A stretch of DNA of 64,000 nucleotides from Roseovarius litoreus (GTDB lineage Bacteria > Pseudomonadota > Alphaproteobacteria > Rhodobacterales > Rhodobacteraceae), in assembly GCF_900142765.1 (NCBI RefSeq), contig NZ_FRCB01000007.1, forward strand, positions 1 through 64,000, read 5' to 3'. Both the position numbers and the translations under genes were made by a program. Below are positions 1-7,617 of the stretch, piece after piece. Numbering within the stretch: position 1 is the first letter of the stretch; each line of letters opens with the position of its first letter. The notes under the pieces are model-generated. The model was given only the letters and a program-made list of their open reading frames with translations, was not told where the DNA came from and searched no databases.

Positions 1-1
1 T

Positions 2-946
2 TCTGGCGTCTCTCGTTTCCCAGCCATTCTCTGGTCCTCCAAATTGCAGGATAATCCTATCCCGGTTGGTGGACCACTTCACTGGGGGCAGCTCATTGTG
101 CTGAACCAGATCGGTCGACGTCTGACCGAGGATCTGAAGGACACACGCCGTCGCCATCGTGTCCTGATGATGCTCGACGAATTCCCCGCGCTCGGACGGC
201 TCGACTTCTTTGAAAGCGCGCTGGCCTTCATGGCGGGTTACGGGATCAAGAGCTTCTTGATCGCACAGTCACTCAATCAGATCGAGAAGGCCTACGGCCA
301 AAACAACGCCATCCTCGACAATTGCCATGTCCGGGTGAGCTTCGCCACAAACGACGAACGAACAGCCAAGCGCGTCTCGGATGCCCTTGGCACGGCAACC
401 GAGATGAAGGCAATGCGCAACTACGCCGGGCACCGGCTGGCGCCCTGGCTGGGTCACCTCATGGTCTCGCGCTCCGAGACGGCACGCCAGCTGCTGACGC
501 CGGGTGAGATCATGCAGCTGCCGCCTGACGACGAGATCGTCATGGTCGCAGGCTCTCCGCCGATCCGGGCGAAGAAGGCTCGGTATTTCGAGGACAGGCG
601 GTTCGTCGATCGCGTGGTGCCGCCCCCAGATCCGAAGCAAGGCACGCCGATGATGCAGGATGATCCATGGTCATCACTTCCGACCATAGAAGCCGATACA
701 CCGGGGGGCGCGTCCGCGCCATCGACCAATGCCGATGAGGCCAACGCGGGCCTGCGTCGGGAACCAGACTTGCCCGACCATGTGGCTGCAGCTCCAGAAA
801 AGTCTGCCGGTCCGGCGCGCGAATTCGAGATGATGCTCGAGGACGAACCGGAGGAGGCCGCGCGGCAAAGGCAAGCCCTTCGCAAGCGGATGGGGCAGGT
901 GGCCCGTCAGGCCTCGATGGACCGCAATGAAGGTATCGATCTTTGA
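2..946 (+). CDS. traG: TraG/VirD4-type conjugal coupling protein, 3' part
   Basis: This is the type IV coupling ATPase that links the relaxase-DNA complex to the Trb secretion channel at the inner membrane. Only the C-terminal part is present: the reading frame is open to the window edge and the N-terminal membrane segments and Walker A are missing. The Walker B region VLMMLDEFPALGRLDF and the family-typical stretches IAQSLNQIEKAYG, NDERTAKRVSDALGTATEMK and SRSETARQLLTPGEIMQLPPDDE are clear. The first 30 or so residues, before LNQIGRRL, do not look like the usual TraG sequence, so the 5' side may be disrupted or rearranged. The tail is acidic and proline-rich, as in relatives. It is followed 10 bases later by the copG-like gene. 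Confidence 0.88.
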   Translation, partial: SGVSRFPAILWSSKLQDNPIPVGGPLHWGQLIVLNQIGRRLTEDLKDTRRRHRVLMMLDEFPALGRLDFFESALAFMAGYGIKSFLIAQSLNQIEKAYGQNNAILDNCHVRVSFATNDERTAKRVSDALGTATEMKAMRNYAGHRLAPWLGHLMVSRSETARQLLTPGEIMQLPPDDEIVMVAGSPPIRAKKARYFEDRRFVDRVVPPPDPKQGTPMMQDDPWSSLPTIEADTPGGASAPSTNADEANAGLRREPDLPDHVAAAPEKSAGPAREFEMMLEDEPEEAARQRQALRKRMGQVARQASMDRNEGIDL

Positions 947-956
947 GGACTGACCC

Positions 957-1376
957 ATGCGCGACCGCCTCAACCTTTCTCTGCCAGCCGAGTTGATCGG
1001 TCGGATCAACGACATCGCTGACCGGAAACGCGTGACCCGCTCGGCAGTCGTCGAGGCGGCGGTCGAGTCCTTCCTCTCGCCTGATCATGCCGACATGCAG
1101 GAGGCCGCCCTAACGCGCCGCCTCGATCGCCTCTCGCGCCAGGTCGCGCGGCTGGAACGCGACCAGCGGATCACGACCGAGACGCTCGCACTCTTCGTCC
1201 GCTTCTGGCTCACCATCACCCCGCCGATCGCACCTGAGCAGCAGGCTGCTGCACAGGCCAAAGGGCGCGAACGGTTTGATGGCTTCGTCGAGACGCTGGG
1301 CAAGCGGGTGCAGAAGGGGCGGTGGTTTGCGGATGAGGTGGTTGGGGACCAGGATAAGGGACATGGGAACACATAA
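957..1376 (+). CDS. Ribbon-helix-helix (CopG-like) protein
   Basis: This is a 139-residue protein with an N-terminal ribbon-helix-helix fold: a short strand (RLNLSLPAEL) followed by two helices around residues 14-40 (LIGRINDIADRKRVTRSAVVEAAVESFL). The middle is a probable coiled coil (RRLDRLSRQVARLERDQ), followed by a hydrophobic stretch, LALFVRFWLTITPPIAP. Genes of this type sit between traG and trbB in many Tra/Trb elements and are thought to bind DNA or help coupling; that role is inferred from position. Here the usual neighbour trbB is displaced by about 16 kb of cargo. Confidence 0.8.
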   Translation: MRDRLNLSLPAELIGRINDIADRKRVTRSAVVEAAVESFLSPDHADMQEAALTRRLDRLSRQVARLERDQRITTETLALFVRFWLTITPPIAPEQQAAAQAKGRERFDGFVETLGKRVQKGRWFADEVVGDQDKGHGNT

Positions 1377-1487
1377 AGCGACCGCATGTGCTTTTGCCAA
1401 AAGGCCTTTAAGTTATTAAAATTCCGCAATATGTTTTCTTTTCAGCGCAAGCTTTCGTTGCGTTCCTCAGGAATCACACCTACAAAA

Positions 1488-1517
1488 AAGACAGCACAAA
1501 AAATGGGTGCGTATGAT
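1488..1517 (+). promoter_or_regulatory. Possible promoter of the defence operon
   Basis: The AT-rich 170-base gap between the copG-like gene and the WYL regulator contains AAGACA at 1,488 and TATGAT at 1,512, separated by 18 bases. They lie about 30 bases before the GTG start of the regulator. The -10 box is strong and the -35 box matches consensus at four of six positions. No convincing inverted repeat for the WYL regulator was found by eye. Confidence 0.35.
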
Positions 1518-1546
1518 TTTCGTGCGCGCCGACAATTACGGGGAAC

Positions 1547-2425
1547 GTGGTGGAAAGCGGCAAGTCAGATCTTCGATGGGGGGTTGCACAGCGACTCGAG
1601 TTCATCGAATTTCGATTGTTTTGGGAAGGGCATGTGAACCGTAGCGATTTGATGGAACAGTTCGGGCTATCGGTGAACCAGGCATCCGCCGATCTGAACC
1701 GCTACATTGGCTTCGCCCCGGACAACATGGTCTATGACAAGAGCGCGCGGACGTATGTCCGTGGACCCGACTATGCCGCACAGTTCTTGAAACCTGACGC
1801 CAGCCGGTACCTCGCACAGCTACGGTCCTTGGCCGACGGCATCATGGACAGCGACGATACCTGGATCGCTGAACTGCCATCCTATGATGCTGCGCCAACC
1901 CCGGCCCGTGGCGTGAACCCTGTCACTCTGCGGTCCGTTGTAGGTGCCATCCGCCGATCCGAGGCCATCGAGGTGAAGTATCAGTCCCTTTCGCGCCCCG
2001 AGCCGAGTTGGCGATGGATCGCACCTCACGCCATCGGGTTCGACGGTTTCCGATGGCACACTCGGGCGTTCTGTAGAACGGACGATGTATTCAAGGACTT
2101 CCTGCTCTCTCGCATCATCTCGACGCGCAGTGTTGAAGGCAGTGAGGTCACGGATGCTGCCGATGCGGACTGGCAAGAGCACGTCACGCTTGAGATTTGC
2201 CCCCACCCTAAACTCTCCGAGGACCAGAAAAAGGTGATCGCGCTGGACTATGGGATGCGTGGCGGCAAGGCGAAGATCAAGGTTCGCCGCGCGCTACTCT
2301 ACTACGCGCTCAAGCGTCTCGGGCTGGACACTGACCCCTCAGCGCGAAAACCCCACGAACAGCAAATTGTTTTGATCAATCGAGACGTCGTTCTTGGCGA
2401 GCGCAGCGCCGGTCAGGTTTTGTAG
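1547..2425 (+). CDS. WYL-domain transcriptional regulator (BrxR/CapW type)
   Basis: This is a 292-residue regulator starting at GTG. An N-terminal winged HTH (about residues 13-55, EFIEFRLFWEGHVNRSDLMEQFGLS) is followed by a WYL domain (about 120-200, including AIEVKYQSLSRPEPSWRWI and DGFRWHTRAFC) and a C-terminal WCX-like region. Proteins with this layout, such as BrxR of BREX loci and CapW of CBASS loci, are dimeric repressors placed at the head of phage-defence operons; the WYL pocket is proposed to sense a nucleic-acid ligand. It is the first gene of a six-gene run with gaps of only 2-8 bases or overlaps, so it probably controls the whole operon. The regulatory role is inferred from family and position. 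Confidence 0.85.
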   Translation: MVESGKSDLRWGVAQRLEFIEFRLFWEGHVNRSDLMEQFGLSVNQASADLNRYIGFAPDNMVYDKSARTYVRGPDYAAQFLKPDASRYLAQLRSLADGIMDSDDTWIAELPSYDAAPTPARGVNPVTLRSVVGAIRRSEAIEVKYQSLSRPEPSWRWIAPHAIGFDGFRWHTRAFCRTDDVFKDFLLSRIISTRSVEGSEVTDAADADWQEHVTLEICPHPKLSEDQKKVIALDYGMRGGKAKIKVRRALLYYALKRLGLDTDPSARKPHEQQIVLINRDVVLGERSAGQVL

Positions 2426-2433
2426 GAATTTTC

Positions 2434-5400
2434 ATGAAAGCGTTTGAATTCGACCATCATCTTATCAGCTCTTACGAACGGTTTTCCCGGTCGTTCAGTT
2501 CAATTCGCTCTGACGATCTTCGGGCTGAAATTGATGCGCAATACGATGCCGGGCGCTTTTGGCCTGATGCTTTGCTGTCCCTTAATCCTCGATTCCTTTC
2601 AGGGCCAACGGTGGACAATCTGGTCACCTCCGGCGATCTGGATGAAGGCACAGGACAGGTCTTTCGGTTTGGAGAAACCCCGCTCCGCTTTCACCGCCAT
2701 CAGGCAGAAGCAATTGCAAAGGCAAAGACTGGAAAAAGCTTTGTCGTGACCACTGGGACAGGTTCCGGTAAATCTCTTTGCTTCTTTGTACCCATCGTCG
2801 ACACGATCATTCGCGCGCTCAGAGCCGGCAAGCCGCGCAAGACCCGCGCGATAATCGTCTACCCAATGAACGCGCTTGCCAACAGCCAGCTCAAGGAAAT
2901 TGACAAGTTCATCGGCCAATCTGGGCTGCCAGATGCTCTGAAGCCGATCGTCAAACGCTATACGGGTCAGGAGAGCCGCGAAGAACGCTTGAAGATCGCA
3001 GCCAACCCGCCAGACATTCTGCTGACCAACTACATGATGGCTGAGCTACTTCTTACCCGGCAGGATGAACTCGACTCCCAGGTTATCAACAACGCTTCCG
3101 GCCTAGAATTCATCATCCTTGACGAGCTTCACACGTACCGAGGCCGCCAAGGCGCCGACGTTGCCGTACTTGTTCGCAGGCTGCGCAATCGCTGCGCACC
3201 AGACAAGGCCCCGATCTGCATCGGCACATCCGCGACCATGGCATCTGAAGGCTCCGATGAAAGCAGAGCGCTGGCTGTGGCCAAGGTGGCGACCCGCCTG
3301 TTCGGTTCTGATATCGGGCCGGACGCTGTCATCGATGAATCCCTGCAGCGTGCAACAGATGACTCCATTGATCTCGCTCAAGCCAAGGCTGGACTCGCAG
3401 CGGTCCTGAACCAACCGTTGCCGGACAATTTGAGTGATGAAGTTTTAAAGCGGCACCCGTTGGCAGTTTGGGCGGAGCTTGCGCTCGGCCTTGATGACGG
3501 TTTGGAACTCAAGAGGAAAAAACCTATCCCCTTCGAGGACGCGGTCCTCCGGCTCGCCGAAGATAGCGGCGTTGAGACAGGTCAGTGTAGAACCGCGCTT
3601 GAGGGTTTCCTGACCCGCGTCAGCCTTCCCGAACAGGAGCGTGGAGGACCAGGCGAGGTCGCGTTTCTCGCGTTCAAGTTACACAGGTTCATTTCTGGAG
3701 CAGGTGAGGTTTTCACGACTTTGGCTTCGCGGCCTCGAACTGTTCTATTCGAAGGCCAGCTCGAGGATCCGGATTCGCCCGGAGACCGCCTTTACCCAAC
3801 ACGTTTTTGCCGAAGTTGCGGACACGAGTATCACGTTGTCACCAAGAGCGACAACGACGGTCAAATCAAATTTTTGCCCCGAAACATTGATGACACGCCG
3901 CTCGAAGCTGATGAAGACGATGACGTCGCAGGATACCTTTGCCCGATCCCGGAAACTGATCCGGAGTTTGCTTTCAACGGTGATCTAGACAGTTACCCGG
4001 AGAGTTGGAGGGAAGAACGCAATGGCATTGAACGTCTTAGGTCTTACCGAAAAAAGCGGGCTCCAGTGTCCTATGTCGTCGGCTCGGATGGTCGACACGG
4101 CGCAGGAGGAAAGGATTTCTGGTTCATACCGGGAAAGTTTGCGTTTTGCCTATGCTGCCAAGATGAACCGAACCAAGGCATGCGGGAACGAAGCAAGCTG
4201 GCTGGCCTGTCTGGCGAGGGACGCAGTTCGGCAACGACCCTGCTGATTTCGAGTGCACTTGAATGGATGAACCATCCGGAAAGTGGCGTTCCAGAGACGA
4301 AGAGAAAGCTTCTTGGATTCACCGATAATCGCCAAGACGCGGCGCTACAGTCTGGAAACTTCAACGACTTTCTTTTCGTTAGCTTGCTGCGTGGAGCAAT
4401 TCTCCGCGCGATTATTGCTGCCGGAGACGAAGGGCTCACTGAGGATGAATTTGGCCTGAGAGTCGTCAAGGCTCTTGGTTTTACCTCCGCCAATAAAGAC
4501 GCGCGTGCCCACTGGATGCTCGATCCTTCCTCAGGTGCCGTTATTCGAGAAGACGCACAACGAGCGCTCGCAAAGGTTCTGGCGCACCGGGTCTGGACGG
4601 ATCTTCGGCGCGGTTGGCGATATACCAATCCAAGCTTGTTCGTCTTGAACCTGTTGGATGTTGAGTTCGTTGGCCTCAGAGACATTGCTTCGGACCGCGA
4701 ACGCCTGATGACCGTGCTGCCAGAGATGGGCGAACTTGACGAGGAACAACGAGCCGAAGTGTTGAAAAGAGTCCTCGGCGCAATGCTGGAGGGTCTAGCG
4801 GTCAACACTGAAGCGCTGGACCTGACCGTTCTTGACGGTGTCGCTCAGAAATCGCGATCTCTGCTGCGGTCGCCTTGGGCTATTGATGCGAAAGAAAATC
4901 CACGTGGGCGCTCATCCTTGCTTTTGCGGGCTCCCGGGAAGGGTGTCATCGGCCTACGTGAAGAGCAGACTCTTTTGCGTGCGGGCCACAACTCGCGCAT
5001 CGCTCGATTGATCAACAAAAAGAGCGTCATCGGCACAAAACTCGGGAAAGAAGACTATCTCGAGTTCTTCTCGCGTCTTCTCGAGCTGCTTGCAGACGAA
5101 GGCGTGGTCGCCCCAGTCGAACTGGATGCGGATCTGGTCGGATGGCGGTTGACACCATCGGCTGTCAGGCTCGTTCCAGGCGCGGCTCTTTCGGATGAAG
5201 GCAAGCGTGGAAACCGCTATTTCCACGATCTGTACTCTTCCATCGCAAACGATCTTGCTTCCGGCCAGAGCGCATACTGGGGGTTGGAGGGCCGCGAACA
5301 CACCGCGCAGGTATCCCAAAAGCAACGCGAGTGGCGGGAGTGGCGCTTCAGGTTCGAAGACGATGACCGCGCCAACCTCAGCACGTCAGAATATCGGGCC

Positions 5401-7614
5401 GAGATACGCGCTTCAGGTGAGTCCGACCAATTTCTGCCCGCATTGTTCTGCTCGCCTACCATGGAACTCGGCGTTGATATCTCGGCTCTGAACGCCGTCT
5501 ATCTCCGCAATGTCCCACCGACTCCAGCAAATTATGCACAACGCGCTGGTCGCGCAGGACGCTCGGGTCAGGCGGCAGTGGTCGTAACTTACTGCGCATC
5601 CGGCTCACCACATGACCAGTATTTCTTTGATCGCCGCAACGATATGGTGGCAGGCGTTGTCCGCCCTCCAGCGTTGGACATTACCAACGAAGAATTGGTG
5701 CGCTCGCATCTGCACGCTGTTTGGCTCGCCGAGGCAAAACTGGCCCTTAAGCCAGATATTCCAGATATCCTTGATCTCACAGGAGCAGGCTATCCGCTCA
5801 AAGAGGAGGTTCTGTCCGTAATCTCAAAGTCTGATCTGGTCGCACGGGCCCGTTCTCCGATGAAGCGGGTGCTGGATCACATCTTGGCGGCGGACGACGG
5901 TTCAGCACCAGTTTGGATGGGCGAACCTGAAGAATTTGTACTTCATGTCGCAATGAACGCGCCGAAGGAGTTCGATCGCGCGTTCGATCGCTGGCGCGAA
6001 CTTTACAACTCTGCGCGCACGCAACTCGCAGAGGCTAACGCGCGATCCGAAATCACGGGGCTGTCCGGCTCCGATCGTCGCAAGATCAAGGCTGCGCAAA
6101 TGCAGGCGAGCGACCAGTTGGCGATCCTTGAACAGGGCAAAGCGTCAAACGGCTCGGACTTTTACTCCTACCGATACTTGGCCACAGAAGGTTTTCTTCC
6201 GGGGTATAACTTTCCGCGTCTGCCACTTTATGCATTTGTGCCGGGGGAAGGGAAAGGCGGCTCGTTTCTGTCGCGCGCACGCTTCTTGGCGATCTCAGAA
6301 TTCGGACCTCGGAGCCTCATCTACCATGAGGGCCGCGCATACCGTGTCATGAAAGCCAAGCTTCCCCCCGAGGCGCGCGAAGGCGACGGGTCGGAACTGG
6401 CTACGAAAGACATCTACATCTGCCCGAACTGCGGCGCATGTCATGAAGGCGAGGTCGAACGCTGCCACGGCTGTGACACTCACATGGCTGGAGAAGTGCC
6501 AGTCAAACGCACGCTTCGTATCGACAATGTCGAGGCAGCGCCAATCGAGCGTATTACTGCCAACGATGAAGAGCGGGTACGCCAAGGCTTCGATATTCAG
6601 ACTGTTTTCGCTTGGCCCACGAAAGACGGGCAACTTCAGGTCACGAACGCCGAGTTCAAGTGCGGCGATACCTCGTTACTCGCGCTTCAATATGCCAACA
6701 GCGCAGAGATCAGCCGCCTCAACAAAGGCCTGAAGCGCCGGAAGGATCAGACTGTCTTTGGCTTCAACATCGATCCTCGAACCGGGTATTGGGCAAAAGC
6801 GGAAGATGAAGACGCAGACACCGACACGCCGCCCGATGTTGTAAGACCTGTAAAAATCGTTCCAATCGTCCGGGATAGGAAGAACGCGCTGCTCTTCCGC
6901 TTCAAGAAGCCGGAAAGCTTTGATCCTGAAACGATCACCACTGTTCAGCATGCACTTATGCGGGGCATTGAAGTGGTTTATCAGCTTGAGGAAGGAGAAA
7001 TCCTAGGTGAACCCCTTCCGGCGCGCGACAATCGCAGAGCAATTCTTGCCTACGAGGCGACTGAGGGCGGAGCCGGGGTCCTGAACCGCCTGGTCGATGA
7101 CCCGAAGGCGATCAGCGAAGTTGCGCGGACAGCACTCGAACTGATGCACTACGAGAACATTGAAGCTTCAATCGAAGCGGGTGACGCGCAGCTTCTGACT
7201 GAGAAAGCCGACGATGCATGTGTGCGTGGCTGTTATCGTTGTCTCCTTTCCTACTTCAACCAACCTGATCACGAACAGATAGATCGAAGCAGCACAGAAG
7301 TAGCGCAGCTTCTGATTGATCTGGCGCGGGGACAGACGCTTTTGGAGGCACGCGCGTCCTTCGACGGCTCCGCCTCACCCTGGGTAAAGGCTTTCGAAGA
7401 AGCGGGACTTCCACATGTGGATACCATGCCGGTCAAATTTGGCGGAACCGACGTAGAGTTCGCGTGGCGAGGTCACGGCGTGGCCGCAACAGCCAACTCC
7501 GTGTCGTCTGAAATGTCTCAAGATGCTTCGAGCAAAGGTTGGGAGCTGGTTTCGCTGCCAAGTCGTCCGGACGCCGGTGTGCCCGAACAACTCACCGATC
7601 TACTTAAAGGATAG
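2434..7614 (+). CDS. Large DEAD/DEAH helicase with C-terminal DUF1998 (DrmA/DrmB- or MrfA-like)
   Basis: This is a 1,726-residue superfamily 2 helicase. Visible motifs are Walker A TTGTGSGKS (106-114), DELH (230-233), SAT (266-268), FTDNRQDAA (from 629), MELGVDIS (from 1010) and the arginine-finger motif QRAGRAGRSGQ (1036-1046). A large insert separates the two RecA lobes and carries a CRSC pair. A zinc-ribbon-like CPNC...CHGC cluster lies at 1330-1347, and the C-terminal DUF1998 has cysteines at 1596, 1600 and 1603 (CVRGCYRC). In DISARM, helicase DrmA and DUF1998 protein DrmB are separate; here the two functions appear to be in one chain, as in MrfA/YprA-type helicases but much longer. It starts 8 bases after the WYL gene and ends 3 bases before the SNF2 gene. 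A DNA translocation or unwinding role is likely; its place in defence is inferred. Confidence 0.85.
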   Translation: MKAFEFDHHLISSYERFSRSFSSIRSDDLRAEIDAQYDAGRFWPDALLSLNPRFLSGPTVDNLVTSGDLDEGTGQVFRFGETPLRFHRHQAEAIAKAKTGKSFVVTTGTGSGKSLCFFVPIVDTIIRALRAGKPRKTRAIIVYPMNALANSQLKEIDKFIGQSGLPDALKPIVKRYTGQESREERLKIAANPPDILLTNYMMAELLLTRQDELDSQVINNASGLEFIILDELHTYRGRQGADVAVLVRRLRNRCAPDKAPICIGTSATMASEGSDESRALAVAKVATRLFGSDIGPDAVIDESLQRATDDSIDLAQAKAGLAAVLNQPLPDNLSDEVLKRHPLAVWAELALGLDDGLELKRKKPIPFEDAVLRLAEDSGVETGQCRTALEGFLTRVSLPEQERGGPGEVAFLAFKLHRFISGAGEVFTTLASRPRTVLFEGQLEDPDSPGDRLYPTRFCRSCGHEYHVVTKSDNDGQIKFLPRNIDDTPLEADEDDDVAGYLCPIPETDPEFAFNGDLDSYPESWREERNGIERLRSYRKKRAPVSYVVGSDGRHGAGGKDFWFIPGKFAFCLCCQDEPNQGMRERSKLAGLSGEGRSSATTLLISSALEWMNHPESGVPETKRKLLGFTDNRQDAALQSGNFNDFLFVSLLRGAILRAIIAAGDEGLTEDEFGLRVVKALGFTSANKDARAHWMLDPSSGAVIREDAQRALAKVLAHRVWTDLRRGWRYTNPSLFVLNLLDVEFVGLRDIASDRERLMTVLPEMGELDEEQRAEVLKRVLGAMLEGLAVNTEALDLTVLDGVAQKSRSLLRSPWAIDAKENPRGRSSLLLRAPGKGVIGLREEQTLLRAGHNSRIARLINKKSVIGTKLGKEDYLEFFSRLLELLADEGVVAPVELDADLVGWRLTPSAVRLVPGAALSDEGKRGNRYFHDLYSSIANDLASGQSAYWGLEGREHTAQVSQKQREWREWRFRFEDDDRANLSTSEYRAEIRASGESDQFLPALFCSPTMELGVDISALNAVYLRNVPPTPANYAQRAGRAGRSGQAAVVVTYCASGSPHDQYFFDRRNDMVAGVVRPPALDITNEELVRSHLHAVWLAEAKLALKPDIPDILDLTGAGYPLKEEVLSVISKSDLVARARSPMKRVLDHILAADDGSAPVWMGEPEEFVLHVAMNAPKEFDRAFDRWRELYNSARTQLAEANARSEITGLSGSDRRKIKAAQMQASDQLAILEQGKASNGSDFYSYRYLATEGFLPGYNFPRLPLYAFVPGEGKGGSFLSRARFLAISEFGPRSLIYHEGRAYRVMKAKLPPEAREGDGSELATKDIYICPNCGACHEGEVERCHGCDTHMAGEVPVKRTLRIDNVEAAPIERITANDEERVRQGFDIQTVFAWPTKDGQLQVTNAEFKCGDTSLLALQYANSAEISRLNKGLKRRKDQTVFGFNIDPRTGYWAKAEDEDADTDTPPDVVRPVKIVPIVRDRKNALLFRFKKPESFDPETITTVQHALMRGIEVVYQLEEGEILGEPLPARDNRRAILAYEATEGGAGVLNRLVDDPKAISEVARTALELMHYENIEASIEAGDAQLLTEKADDACVRGCYRCLLSYFNQPDHEQIDRSSTEVAQLLIDLARGQTLLEARASFDGSASPWVKAFEEAGLPHVDTMPVKFGGTDVEFAWRGHGVAATANSVSSEMSQDASSKGWELVSLPSRPDAGVPEQLTDLLKG

Positions 7615-7617
7615 GCC

